Origin: Thermus thermophilus
Lineage (GTDB): Bacteria; Deinococcota; Deinococci; Deinococcales; Thermaceae
Length of the DNA stretch: 64,000 nucleotides
Direction: 5' to 3'
NCBI RefSeq assembly: GCF_019974155.1
Contig: NZ_AP025158.1
Span: 2,087,327-2,151,326 of the forward strand
Part shown: in pieces, positions 43,562-57,017 of the stretch
Position numbering within the stretch: position 1 is the stretch's first letter
How the letters are laid out: the number at the start of each line of letters is the position of its first letter
The notes under the pieces: generated by a model
What the model was told of the DNA's origin: nothing
Databases searched by the model: none
Seen by the model: the letters and a program-made list of their open reading frames with translations, nothing else
Translations under genes and position numbers: made by a program

Positions 43562-45166
43562 GTGAGCGCCCTCTACCGCCGCTTCCGCCCCCTCACCTTC
43601 CAGGAGGTGGTGGGGCAGGAGCACGTGAAGGAGCCCCTTCTCAAGGCCATCCGGGAGGGGAGGCTCGCCCAGGCCTACCTCTTCTCCGGGCCCCGGGGGG
43701 TGGGCAAGACCACCACGGCGAGGCTCCTCGCCATGGCGGTGGGGTGCCAGGGGGAAGACCCCCCTTGCGGGGTCTGCCCCCACTGCCAGGCGGTGCAGAG
43801 GGGCGCCCACCCGGACGTGGTGGAGATTGACGCCGCCAGCAACAACTCCGTGGAGGACGTGCGGGAGCTAAAGGAGAGGATCCACCTCGCCCCCCTCTCC
43901 GCCCCCAGGAAGGTCTTCATCCTGGACGAGGCCCACATGCTCTCCAAAAGCGCCTTCAACGCCCTCCTCAAGACCCTGGAGGAACCCCCGCCCCACGTCC
44001 TCTTCGTCTTCGCCACCACCGAGCCCGAGAGGATGCCTCCCACCATCCTCTCCCGCACCCAGCACTTCCGCTTCCGCCGCCTCACGGAGGAGGAGATCGC
44101 CTCTAAGCTCCGGCGCATCTTGGAGGCCGTGGGGCGGGAGGCGGAGGAGGAGGCCCTCCTCCTCCTCGCGCGCCTGGCGGACGGGGCCCTGAGGGACGCG
44201 GAAAGCCTCCTGGAGCGCTTCCTCCTCCTGGAAGGCCCCCTCACCCGGAAGGAGGTGGAGCGCGCCCTAGGCCTCCCCCCCAAGGAGGCCCTGGCCCAGA
44301 TCGCCGCCTCCCTCGCAAGGGGGAAAACGGCGGAGGCCCTGGGCCTCGCCCGGCGCCTCTACGGGGAAGGGTACGCCCCGAGGAGCCTGGTCTCGGGCCT
44401 TTTGGAGGTGTTCCGGGAGGGCCTTTACGCCGCCTTCGGCCTCGGGGAAACACCCCTTCCCGCCCCGCCCCAGGCCCTGATCGCCGCCATGACCGCCCTG
44501 GACGAGGCCATGGAACGCCTCGCCCGCCGCTCCGACGCCTTAAGCCTGGAGGTGGCCCTCCTGGAAGCGGGAAGGGCCCTGGCCGCCGAGGCCCTGCCCC
44601 AGCCCACGGGCGCCCCCTCCCCGGAGGCCGGCCCCAAGCCGGAAACCCCCCCGGCCCAGGAGGCGGCCCCGGAACCCCCTAGGCCCGAGGAGGCCCCCGA
44701 CCTGCGGGAACGGTGGCGGGCCTTCCTCGAGGCCCTCAGGCCCACCCTCCGGGCCTTCGTGCGGGAAGCCCGCCCGGAGGTCCGGGAAGGCCAGCTCCGC
44801 CTCGCCTTCCCCGAGGACAAGGCCTTCCACTACCGCAAGGCCTTAGAACAGAAGGCGAGGCTCCTCCCCCTGGCCCAGGCCCACTTCGGGGCGGAGGAGG
44901 TCGTCCTCGTCCTGGAGGGAGAAAAAAAAAGCCTGAGCCCAAGGCCCCGCCCGGCCCCCCCTCCTGAAGCGCCCGCGCCCCCAAGCCCTCCCGAGGCGGA
45001 GGTAGAGGCGGAGGTAAAGGTGGAAGAGGAGGCCCCAGAGGAGGCCTTGAGGCGGGTGGTCCGCCTCCTGGGGGGGCGGGTGCTCTGGGTGCGGCGGCCC
45101 AGGACCCGGGAGGCGCCGGAGGAGGAACCCCTGAGCCAAGACGAGATAGGGGGTACTGGTATATAA
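43562..45166 (+). CDS. dnaX: DNA polymerase III subunits tau and gamma
   Basis: 534-residue tau from GTG 43562; TATACT at 43549-43554 is 7 nt upstream, so the mRNA is leaderless. Walker A GPRGVGKT at 43-50, zinc cysteines 62, 69, 72 and 75, and the Walker B motif VFILDEAHML follow. Residues after ~360 form the Pro/Ala/Glu linker and the polymerase-binding tau C-terminus. At codon 454 a run of nine As permits slippage, yielding the short gamma. It drives clamp loading at the replication fork. Confidence 0.97.
   Translation: MSALYRRFRPLTFQEVVGQEHVKEPLLKAIREGRLAQAYLFSGPRGVGKTTTARLLAMAVGCQGEDPPCGVCPHCQAVQRGAHPDVVEIDAASNNSVEDVRELKERIHLAPLSAPRKVFILDEAHMLSKSAFNALLKTLEEPPPHVLFVFATTEPERMPPTILSRTQHFRFRRLTEEEIASKLRRILEAVGREAEEEALLLLARLADGALRDAESLLERFLLLEGPLTRKEVERALGLPPKEALAQIAASLARGKTAEALGLARRLYGEGYAPRSLVSGLLEVFREGLYAAFGLGETPLPAPPQALIAAMTALDEAMERLARRSDALSLEVALLEAGRALAAEALPQPTGAPSPEAGPKPETPPAQEAAPEPPRPEEAPDLRERWRAFLEALRPTLRAFVREARPEVREGQLRLAFPEDKAFHYRKALEQKARLLPLAQAHFGAEEVVLVLEGEKKSLSPRPRPAPPPEAPAPPSPPEAEVEAEVKVEEEAPEEALRRVVRLLGGRVLWVRRPRTREAPEEEPLSQDEIGGTGI
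44922..44930 (+). other. A9 slippery run producing gamma from dnaX
   Basis: Nine consecutive As after GAGGGAG. One extra A in the transcript leads to KPEPKAPPGPPS and TGA at 44965-44967; one fewer A leads to TGA at 44934-44936. Transcriptional slippage at such a run is the known way Thermus makes gamma. A9 is otherwise rare in this GC-rich DNA. Confidence 0.9.
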
Positions 45167-45167
45167 T
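45146..45167 (+). promoter_or_regulatory. -10 box and putative auto-operator of the CsoR-family gene
   Basis: TATAAT (45162-45167) lies 6 nt before the ATG: a leaderless start. Just upstream ATAGGGGGTA (45146-45155) equals the core of the trxB upstream site, and a second G5 tract follows the -10. CsoR-family repressors often bind G-tract sites over their own promoters. Confidence 0.55.
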
Positions 45168-45173
45168 GGGGGC

Positions 45174-45455
45174 ATGACGCGGACCACCGACCTCGGACAA
45201 GAGACCGTGGACAACATCCTCAAGCGCCTCCGCCGTATAGAGGGCCAGGTGCGGGGGCTCCAGAAGATGGTGGCCGAAGGCCGCCCCTGCGACGAGGTCC
45301 TCACCCAGATGACCGCCACCAAGAAGGCCATGGAGGCGGCGGCCACCCTAATCCTCCACGAGTTCCTAAACGTCTGCGCCGCCGAGGTCTCCGAGGGCAA
45401 GGTGAACCCCAAGAAGCCCGAGGAGATCGCCACCATGCTGAAGAAGTTCATCTAG
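45174..45455 (+). CDS. CsoR/FrmR/RcnR-family transcriptional repressor
   Basis: 93 residues, all-helical DUF156 repressor. ILKRLRRIEGQVRGLQKMV is the DNA-binding signature. Sensor positions are Cys39 (RPCDEV), His62 (LILHEF) and Asn66. Classical copper CsoR has Cys-His-Cys, so the third ligand is replaced. This makes copper sensing uncertain; nickel, formaldehyde or sulfur species are other options in the family. It is followed by an HD-domain gene with no gap. Confidence 0.9.
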   Translation: MTRTTDLGQETVDNILKRLRRIEGQVRGLQKMVAEGRPCDEVLTQMTATKKAMEAAATLILHEFLNVCAAEVSEGKVNPKKPEEIATMLKKFI

Positions 45456-45923
45456 ATGGGTCGGCTTCGGGGGCGCCTCCGGCGCCTCCTCCGGGCCCTT
45501 TTCGCCCAGGAGGTGCCGGACGATGCCTTTGCCCTGCGCTTCCTGGAGGGGGAGGAACGGGCGCTCTACCTCGCCATGGACCCCCGGGACCGGGCCCACG
45601 GGGTGCGGGTGGCCCAAAGGCTCCTTAAGGCCCACCCCGAGGCCCCGGGCTACGCGGTGCGGGCCGCCCTCCTCCACGACGCGGGGAAGGCGGTAAGGCC
45701 CTACCGGACCTTGGAGCGGGTCCTCGCCGGGCTTTTCGCCCCGCCCCTCCCCCCCTACCCCCTACGGCGGGGCCTCCTCGGGGCCTTCCAGGTGCGCCGC
45801 CACCACCCCCTCTACGCCGCCCAGAGGATCCGGGACCCCAGGGTGCGGGCTCTGGTCCTCGAGCACCACGCCCCCAAAAGCCTCTGGGGGCGGAGGCTTC
45901 ACGAGGCGGACCGGGAGGAATAG
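45456..45923 (+). CDS. HD-domain protein
   Basis: 155 residues starting directly after the repressor stop. The HD motif is in ALLHDAGKAVRPY; DRAHGVRVAQRLL and the late VLEHHAPKSLWG provide further metal-site histidines. HD proteins are phosphohydrolases acting on nucleotides or phosphoesters; the substrate is not clear. Probably co-transcribed with the CsoR-family gene. Confidence 0.82.
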   Translation: MGRLRGRLRRLLRALFAQEVPDDAFALRFLEGEERALYLAMDPRDRAHGVRVAQRLLKAHPEAPGYAVRAALLHDAGKAVRPYRTLERVLAGLFAPPLPPYPLRRGLLGAFQVRRHHPLYAAQRIRDPRVRALVLEHHAPKSLWGRRLHEADREE

Positions 45924-45973
45924 CCCTAGCCAGGCCGCCCCCTTTGGGGTAGGGTAAGCCCAAAGGGGGGAAG

Positions 45974-47827
45974 ATGCAGGAGTTCACCTGGCGCGTGGGC
46001 GGCCCCCAAGGCGGGGGCATAGAGACGGCGGCCACCCTCTTCGCCCGGGCGGTGGGCAAGGGGGGGTGGTGGGTGGCCACCAGGCGGGAGTACCACTCCA
46101 ACATCATGGGGCGGCACTCCTATCTGGACGTGCGCCTCGCGCGAAAACCGGTCCAGGCCTTCCGGGAAAGGGTGGACTTCCTGGTGGCCCTGGACGGGGA
46201 GACCCTGGCCCGGCACCTGGGGGAGGTGCGGGAAGGGGGGGTGGTGCTCTACGACCCCAGGGTCCTGGAGCTCACCCTGCACAAGCTCCCCATGCTGGAC
46301 CACCGGGCGGCGGAGGACCTGGCCAAGCGCCTGGGCCAGGCCGACCCGTCCCTTAAGGAGGTGCTTCAGGCCTACGCCGAGGCCGGGGTCCAGCCCCTGC
46401 CCTACCCCTTTGAGGCGGTGGCGGACCGGATCGGGGAGGCCCTGGGGGTGCCCTCCCTCAAGGCCCGGCGCACACTGAACACCATCGCCGTGGCGGCGAG
46501 CCTCCACCTCCTGGGCTACCCCCTAGAACCCCTCCTCCAGGCCCTCGCCCTCCAGTTCCGGGGGGAGGTGCTGGAGCTCAACCGCAAGGTGGCCGAGGCC
46601 GTGTACCGGGAGGAGGTGCCCAGGCTTCCCTTCCGCCTCGAGGTCCTGGGCCCCGCGCCCGGCCGGGTCTACCTCACCGGGGCCCAGGCCGCCGCTTTGG
46701 GCAAGCTCGCCGGAGGCCTCCGCTTCCAGACCTACTACCCCATAAGCCCCGCCACGGACGAAAGCGTTTTCCTCGAGGCCCACACCCACCTCCCTGGGGC
46801 GGACGTGGCCGTGGTCCAGACGGAGGACGAGATCGCCGCGGTGAACATGGCGGTGGGGGCCGCCCTCACGGGGGCCAAGGCGGCCACGGCCACGAGCGGC
46901 CCCGGCTTCAGCCTCATGGCCGAGGGCCTGGGCTTCGCCGGGATGATTGAGGCGCCCTTGGTGGTGACCCTCTACCAGCGGGGCGGGCCCAGCACGGGGA
47001 TGCCCACCCGCACCGAACAGGGGGACCTGATGTTCGCCATCAGGGGAGGGCACGGGGAGTACCCTAGGCTCGTCCTCGCCTCCGGGGACCTCCTGGACAC
47101 CTTCCTGGACGCCCAGAAGGCCCTCGCCTGGGCCTGGCGCTACCAGACGGTGGTGGTCCACCTCCTGGACAAGTTTCTGGCGAGCACCGGCCAGGTCCTC
47201 CCCAAGGAGGCCCTCCGCGTCCTCCCTCCGGGCGAGGAAAAGCGCCTCGCCCCTAAGGCGGGCAAGCCCACCCCCTACGCCCGCTACGCCCCCGCGAAGG
47301 ACGGCGTCTCCCCCTTCGCCCCCCTGGGCACCCAAGGGGTCTTCTACTGGATGACCTCGGACGAGCACGACTTCCTGGGCCACATCACCGAAGACCCTGT
47401 CCTCCGGGAGGCGCAGATGGAAAAGCGCATGCAAAAGCTCCAGACCGCCCGGGAGGAGATCCCCAAGGAGGACCAGTACACCCTCTACCGGGACGGGGAA
47501 GTCCTGGTCCTGGGTTTCGGCTCGGTGAAGGGGACCCTCCTCGAGGCCCTGGACCACCTGGAGGGGGTAGGGTACCTGCACCTCAGGCTCCTCTGGCCCT
47601 TCCCCGAGATCGCTCCCCTCCTCGAGGGGAAGACCCTGGTCACGGTGGAGCACAACTACTCGGGGCAGCTCGCCGACCTCGTCCAGCAGGAAACCCTGAA
47701 GCAGGTCCACCACCGGGTGGTGAAGTACAACGGCCGGCCCATCACCCTGGACGAGGCCGTGGCGGCCCTTAAGGCGGTGAAGGAGGGACGGGCCCCAAAG
47801 AGGCTCGTGCTCAGGAAAGGAGTCTAG
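45974..47827 (+). CDS. 2-oxoacid:acceptor oxidoreductase, fused gamma-alpha subunit
   Basis: 617 residues. The N-terminal ~190 form the gamma domain ([18 protein letters not shown]); the alpha pyrimidine domain begins near 225 with [19 protein letters not shown] and continues with [18 protein letters not shown]. Together with the beta subunit it oxidises a 2-oxoacid with CoA and thiamine diphosphate, reducing ferredoxin. The KorA-like layout suggests 2-oxoglutarate, but pyruvate is possible. A ribosome site GGGGGG precedes ATG. It ends 1 nt before the beta gene. Confidence 0.92.
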   Translation: MQEFTWRVGGPQGGGIETAATLFARAVGKGGWWVATRREYHSNIMGRHSYLDVRLARKPVQAFRERVDFLVALDGETLARHLGEVREGGVVLYDPRVLELTLHKLPMLDHRAAEDLAKRLGQADPSLKEVLQAYAEAGVQPLPYPFEAVADRIGEALGVPSLKARRTLNTIAVAASLHLLGYPLEPLLQALALQFRGEVLELNRKVAEAVYREEVPRLPFRLEVLGPAPGRVYLTGAQAAALGKLAGGLRFQTYYPISPATDESVFLEAHTHLPGADVAVVQTEDEIAAVNMAVGAALTGAKAATATSGPGFSLMAEGLGFAGMIEAPLVVTLYQRGGPSTGMPTRTEQGDLMFAIRGGHGEYPRLVLASGDLLDTFLDAQKALAWAWRYQTVVVHLLDKFLASTGQVLPKEALRVLPPGEEKRLAPKAGKPTPYARYAPAKDGVSPFAPLGTQGVFYWMTSDEHDFLGHITEDPVLREAQMEKRMQKLQTAREEIPKEDQYTLYRDGEVLVLGFGSVKGTLLEALDHLEGVGYLHLRLLWPFPEIAPLLEGKTLVTVEHNYSGQLADLVQQETLKQVHHRVVKYNGRPITLDEAVAALKAVKEGRAPKRLVLRKGV

Positions 47828-47828
47828 T

Positions 47829-48739
47829 ATGGTGGAGTTCAAGCTTGCGGACTACAAGGCGGACAAACACCCGGACTGGTGCCCGGGGTGCGGGGACTAC
47901 GGCGTCCTCTCCGCGCTGCAGATGGCCCTCTTTGAGCTCAGGCTGGACCCGAGCCGGACCGTGGTCTTCTCGGGGATCGGCTGCTCGGCCAAGACCCCCC
48001 ACTACCTCAACGTCTACGGGGTCCACACCCTCCACGGCCGGGTCCTGCCCATCGCCCAGGGGGCCAAGCTCGCCAACCCCCACCTCACCGTGGTGGCCGT
48101 GGGCGGGGACGGGGACGGGCTCGGCATCGGTGCCGGGCACTTCGTGGCCGCAGGCCGCCGGAACGTGGACCTCCTCTACATCCTCTACGATAACGAGGTC
48201 TACGGGCTCACCAAGGGCCAGGCCGGGCCCACGCTGGGCCTCGGGGAAAAGCCCAAAAGCCTTCCCAGGCCCAACCCCCAGGGGAAGGTCAACCCCCTCC
48301 TCCTCGCCTTCGCCTCCGGGTACACCTGGATCGCCCGGGGCTACGCCTACGACGTCAAGGGGCTCAAGGAGCTCATCAAGGAGGGGATTGCGCACAGGGG
48401 CCTCGCCTTCCTCCACGTCCTCCAGCCCTGCCCTACCTACAACGACCTCCACACCAAGGAGTGGTTCGCCCCCAGGCTCTACCGGCTGGAGGAGGAAGGC
48501 TACGACCCCCTCGTCCCCCCAGGCCTTTCCCCGGAGGCCCTCGAGGCCCGGATGGCCCGCTTCCAGCAAAAGGCCCTAGAGTGGGGGGAGAGGATCCCCG
48601 TGGGCGTCTTCTGGAAGGCCGACCTGCCCACCTTTGAAGCGCGGCTGAAGGCCTACCTCCCCCGCTACCCCGAGGCCTACCCGGCCCAGGGTCCGGAGGC
48701 CCCCTTGGACCTGGAGGGCCTCCTCCAGGAGTTCGCCCT

Positions 48740-48743
<4 letters not shown>
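47829..48743 (+). CDS. 2-oxoacid:acceptor oxidoreductase, beta subunit
   Basis: 304 residues, the thiamine-diphosphate-binding subunit. [18 protein letters not shown] with its Cxx[21 protein letters not shown], and the metal-diphosphate motif [14 protein letters not shown] followed by [12 protein letters not shown] are typical. A third cluster Cys is likely in LQPCPTYND. It pairs with the gamma-alpha subunit. Its stop overlaps the convergent FAD enzyme by 4 nt. Confidence 0.93.
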
Positions 48744-53503
<4,760 letters not shown>

Positions 53504-53597
53504 CGCCACCCCATGCCGGCGCAAGCCAGGGCCCCGGCCAAAGGCCCCCGGTTGGCCGGGCGAAGGAACCCGGGGGAAAGGGGTATAAGCTTAGGGC

Positions 53598-54062
53598 ATG
53601 CTCACCTGGGTGGACCTCCTGGCCCTCATGGTTCTGGCCCTCTCCCTGGCCCTGGGGTACCGGGGGGGGCTTGTCCTCGCCTGGGCCGGGCTCCTGGGCC
53701 TTCCCCTCTACGCGGCCGCCCTGGCCCTCGGCCTCCCCGCCCCCTGGACCGCCCTTGCCCTGGGGCTCGTCCTCGGGGCCTTGGCCAAAAGCCTCCCCCT
53801 CTTCCTCTCCGAGGCGGCGGAAAGGGGCCTCGGGCTTCTCGGGGGCGGCCTCCTCGGCCTCTTCCTCGCGGCGGCCATCTGGGCGGGCTTCCCCAGCGAG
53901 CCCGCCCCTTCCGGGGGGATCCGCTACCCCTCCCTCCGCCTGCCCACCCCCATCTACCAGGGGGTGGCGCAAAGCCCCTTCGCCCGCCGGGTCTTCGCCT
54001 GGGCTTGGGGAACGCCCTGGGCGCGGAAGGCCCTGGGCCTAGAGGGCCAGCACCTGCGATAG
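53598..54062 (+). CDS. CvpA-like membrane protein
   Basis: 154 residues with about four membrane helices (TWVDLLALMVLALSLALGYR, VLAWAGLLGLPLYAAALAL, WTALALGLVLGALA, GLGLLGGGLLGLFLAAAIW). The opening WVDLLALMVLALSLALGYRG resembles CvpA (colicin V production) proteins. TATAAG lies 8 nt before the ATG. The end overlaps the convergent pfkA by 24 nt. Function unclear. Confidence 0.65.
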   Translation: MLTWVDLLALMVLALSLALGYRGGLVLAWAGLLGLPLYAAALALGLPAPWTALALGLVLGALAKSLPLFLSEAAERGLGLLGGGLLGLFLAAAIWAGFPSEPAPSGGIRYPSLRLPTPIYQGVAQSPFARRVFAWAWGTPWARKALGLEGQHLR

Positions 54063-55007
54063 GCGCAAGAGGGCCCGGTTGATGTCCTTCCTGCGCTCCA
54101 CCGCTTCCTTCAGGGGGGTGAGGTTCACCTCGCCCTCCACCTCCCCCACCATGACCCCGCTCGCCCCGCCCACCAGGGCCTCCACCGCGGCCGCCCCCAG
54201 GCGGCTCGCCAGGATCCGGTCCTTGGCCGTGGGGCTCCCGCCCCGCTGGATGTGACCGAGGACGGTGACCCGGGCCTCCACCTGGAGGTGCTCCTGGATG
54301 GCGGCGAGAAGCCCCGCGGCCCCGCCGGGGTAGGCCCCCTCGGCCACCACCACGATGGAGCTCTTCTTCCCCCGCCGCTGGGAGGCCTCCAGCACCTCGG
54401 CCACGGCCTTGGGGTCCACGGGCTCCTCGGGGACGGCGATGACCTCCGCCCCTCCGGCAAGGCCCACGTCCAGGGCGATGAACCCCGCGTGCCGCCCCAT
54501 GACCTCTATGAAGAAGACCCGCTCGTGGCTCGCCGCGGTGTCCCGGATCCGGTCTATGGCCTCGAGGGCCGTGTTCACCGCGGTGTCAAAGCCGATGGTG
54601 TAGTCCGTGCCGTAGAGGTCGTTGTCTATGGTGCCCGGGACCCCCACCACCGGCATCCCGTGCTCCTCCACGAGGCAAAGGGCCCCGCGAAAGGTCCCGT
54701 CGCCGCCGATGGCCACCAGGCCCTCAATCCCCGCCGCCCGCAGCTTGGCGTAGGCCTTGGCCCGCCCCTCCTCCGTGAGGAACTCCTGGCTCCTCGCCGT
54801 GAGGAGGACCGTCCCGCCCCGCTGGAGGATGTTGGCCACGTCCCGCACCCCCAAGGGCACCATCTCCCCCTGGATCATGCCGGCGTAGCCGCGGCGGATC
54901 CCGATGACCTCCACCCCAAGGGCGTGGGCCTGGCGCACCACCGCCCGGATGGCCGCGTTCATCCCCGGCGCGTCGCCGCCGCTCGTGAACACCCCGATGC
55001 GTTTCAT
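54039..55007 (-). CDS. pfkA: ATP-dependent 6-phosphofructokinase
   Basis: 322 residues. IGVFTSGGDAPGMNAAIRA (ATP loop), AIGGDGTFRGA, VPGTIDNDLYGTDYTIGFDTA with the catalytic Asp, and EVMGRHAGFIALD are all present. GGDG (rather than GGDD) indicates ATP, not pyrophosphate, as donor. It commits fructose 6-phosphate to glycolysis. It overlaps rsmI by 4 nt. Confidence 0.96.
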   Translation of the reverse strand: MKRIGVFTSGGDAPGMNAAIRAVVRQAHALGVEVIGIRRGYAGMIQGEMVPLGVRDVANILQRGGTVLLTARSQEFLTEEGRAKAYAKLRAAGIEGLVAIGGDGTFRGALCLVEEHGMPVVGVPGTIDNDLYGTDYTIGFDTAVNTALEAIDRIRDTAASHERVFFIEVMGRHAGFIALDVGLAGGAEVIAVPEEPVDPKAVAEVLEASQRRGKKSSIVVVAEGAYPGGAAGLLAAIQEHLQVEARVTVLGHIQRGGSPTAKDRILASRLGAAAVEALVGGASGVMVGEVEGEVNLTPLKEAVERRKDINRALLRLSQVLAL

Positions 55008-55798
55008 CCCTCTTCCTCCTCCAAGGCCAGTCGGTACGCCTCGTTCCGGGAAAGGCCCAAGGCCACGAGGGCCCGGACCAAGGCCCTCCCCGAAAGCCCC
55101 TCCTCCTTCAGCCTCCGGGCCAGGGCCTCGCCGTCTGGGGCCTCCAGGGCCTTGGGTCCCAGGACGAGGACGAACTCCCCCCGGGGCTCCTGGAAATACT
55201 CCAAGGCTCCCCGGAGGCTTCCGCGAAAGATCTCCTCGTGGAGCTTGCTGAGCTCCCGGGCCACCGCTACCGGGTGATCCGGCCCGTAGACCTCGAGGAG
55301 GTCCTCCAGGGTCTTGCGCAGGCGGTGGGGGCTCTCGTAGAGCACGGCCGTCCTCCCCTCCCGGGCCAAGGCCAGGATCCGCTCCCTCCGCTCCCTTCCC
55401 CCCTTGGGCAGGAACCCCTCAAAGGTGAAGCGGTGGGTGGGCAGGCCGGAGGCCACCAGGGCGGGGATCAAGGCCGTGGGGCCAGGAAGCGCTTCCACCC
55501 GCCAGCCCCACCCCAGGGCCAGGCGCACGAGCTCGGCCCCCGGGTCCGAGATCCCCGGGGTGCCCGCGTCCGTGGCGTAGGCCACGTAGCGGTAAGGCGC
55601 GAGGAGCTCCCGCGCCCGCCCTACCGTGTGCTGGTCTAAGCGGAGGGTGGGGGTGGGGATGCCGTAGTGCTTGAGGAGGAGCCCGGTGCGGCGGGTGTCC
55701 TCGCAGGCCACCACCTCCACCTCCTTGAGGACGCGGAGGGCCCTCAAGGTGATGTCCTCCAGGTTGCCGATGGGGGTGGGGACCAAGACCAGCCGCAC
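55004..55798 (-). CDS. rsmI: 16S rRNA C1402 2'-O-methyltransferase
   Basis: 264 residues, SAM-dependent tetrapyrrole-methylase fold. VPTPIGNLEDITLRALRVL, VACEDTRRTGLLLKHYGI, YATDAGTPGISDPGAELV and VYESPHRLRKTLEDLLEVYG are the RsmI signatures. It methylates the ribose of C1402 in the decoding centre. pfkA follows it with ATGA overlap. Confidence 0.95.
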   Translation of the reverse strand: MRLVLVPTPIGNLEDITLRALRVLKEVEVVACEDTRRTGLLLKHYGIPTPTLRLDQHTVGRARELLAPYRYVAYATDAGTPGISDPGAELVRLALGWGWRVEALPGPTALIPALVASGLPTHRFTFEGFLPKGGRERRERILALAREGRTAVLYESPHRLRKTLEDLLEVYGPDHPVAVARELSKLHEEIFRGSLRGALEYFQEPRGEFVLVLGPKALEAPDGEALARRLKEEGLSGRALVRALVALGLSRNEAYRLALEEEEG

Positions 55799-55799
55799 G

Positions 55800-56294
55800 T
55801 CAACCCACCACGGGGCGAAGAAGGGCCAGGGCTTCCCGGAAGGGGAACTCGTAGAGGGAGCCCGAGGGCAGGGTGAACTCCAGAAGGTCCGGCGCCCCTC
55901 TGTAGACGATGCGCCGGAGCACCAAAGGCCCGGGCTCGGCCTCCACGTGGACGGTCAGGTAGTCGGGCTCCCGGTTGGGCTCGTCCTCGGCCTCCTCGGG
56001 GGCCTCGTCCCCCACCCCCTCCTCCAGGCGGCGCAAGGCCTCGGCCAGCTCCACCTTGGCCACGCGCACCTCCTCCTCCAGGGTCCCTTCGGAGAAGCGG
56101 AGGACGGCCTCCTCCCCGTCCCCATAGGCCTCGAGGCCCCAGAGGGGCTCCTTCTCCCCCCCCGGAGGCACCGCCACCTCCAGGCCCCCGTCAGAGAGGA
56201 GGCGGAGGACCGCCCCGCAGGCCTCGCAGTCCACGAGGTCCCCCACCTCGTACCCTTCCAGCTCCAGCGCCTCGCCACAGACCGGGCAGACCAT
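55800..56294 (-). CDS. Protein with LysW-like N-terminal zinc ribbon
   Basis: 164 residues from ATG 56294. It opens [19 protein letters not shown] followed by LVDCEACGAVL, closely similar to LysW. The LysW C-terminal tail is replaced by an acidic alpha/beta domain (about 50-164: EAVLRFSEGTLEEEVRVAKV, YLTVHVEAEPGPLVLRRIVY). Function unknown. A longer in-frame extension upstream runs into the 106-bp repeat and is not coding. It lies 1 nt upstream of rsmI. Confidence 0.72.
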   Translation of the reverse strand: MVCPVCGEALELEGYEVGDLVDCEACGAVLRLLSDGGLEVAVPPGGEKEPLWGLEAYGDGEEAVLRFSEGTLEEEVRVAKVELAEALRRLEEGVGDEAPEEAEDEPNREPDYLTVHVEAEPGPLVLRRIVYRGAPDLLEFTLPSGSLYEFPFREALALLRPVVG

Positions 56295-56355
56295 GCGCAC
56301 CCCCTGGATTCTAATGGGGCCGGGGCGTCCCCGGCTCGGAAAGGGCCTTTCCAAA

Positions 56356-56461
56356 CCTAAGTGGCTGCACGTTGATTTCGCGACACGGGTTGCCCGAAAT
56401 AAGTCTTGGAAAGGTCCTTTTGGGGCCCCAACCGCGGCTTTCGCCGCGGTGGGGTACTTAG
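56356..56461. repeat. 106-bp structured repeat, copy 3
   Basis: Same length and orientation as copies 1 and 2. The hairpin stem is ACCGCGGC/GCCGCGGT with loop TTTC (GAAA on the other strand). Its right end supplies the TAA stop of ppa (56458-56460). The left end is 61 nt before the LysW-like gene. Copies differ at about a tenth to a fifth of positions, mostly in the stem. Confidence 0.85.
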
Positions 56462-56985
56462 CCCTTGTAGCGGGCAATGCAGGCCCGGACCTCCTCCAAG
56501 GCCGCCCTCCGGTCCCGCCAGCCCGTGACCTTGACCCACTTCCCCTTCTTGGCCTCCAGGGCCTTGTAGGTCTCAAAGAAGTGCTGGATCTCCTGCTTCA
56601 CCCCCTCGGGGACGTCCCCGATGTCCTGGATGTGGTCCAGGCGCTGGTCCTCGGCCACCACCCCGATGACCTTGGCGTCCCCGCCCTTCTCGTCCTCCAT
56701 GAGGAGGAGGCCCACTACCCGGACCTCCACCACCACCCCGGGGAGGAGGGGGTAGGTGGAGAGGACGAGGCCGTCCAAGGGGTCCCCGTCCTCGGCCAGG
56801 GTGGAGGGGATGAAGCCGTAGTCCCCGGGGTAGAACTGGGCTCCCGGCAGGACCCGGTCCAGCTTGATCGCCCCGAGGTCCGGGTCGTACTCGTACTTGT
56901 TGCCCGAGCCGCGGGGGACCTCAATGACCATGTGGACCACCTCGGGTGCCTTGTCGCCCACGGGAAGGCTCTTCAGGTTCGCCAT
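56458..56985 (-). CDS. ppa: Inorganic pyrophosphatase
   Basis: 175 residues, family I soluble enzyme hydrolysing PPi to phosphate. VVHMVIEVPRGSGNKYEYD, FYPGDYGFIPSTLAEDGDPLD with the metal-binding aspartates, and DEKGGDAKVIGV are the active-site blocks. The stop codon TAA lies inside the 106-bp repeat. The start is divergent from the gene at 57018; 32 nt separate them and hold -10-like hexamers on both strands. Confidence 0.96.
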   Translation of the reverse strand: MANLKSLPVGDKAPEVVHMVIEVPRGSGNKYEYDPDLGAIKLDRVLPGAQFYPGDYGFIPSTLAEDGDPLDGLVLSTYPLLPGVVVEVRVVGLLLMEDEKGGDAKVIGVVAEDQRLDHIQDIGDVPEGVKQEIQHFFETYKALEAKKGKWVKVTGWRDRRAALEEVRACIARYKG

Positions 56986-57017
56986 ACCGCCCCCATTATG
57001 CCGTATAGAATGGGGCC

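Noticed and set aside
53504..53597. Hairpin-rich gap after pheT as a terminator
   Set aside because: Several GC inverted stretches exist but none is followed by a T-run, so I do not call one.
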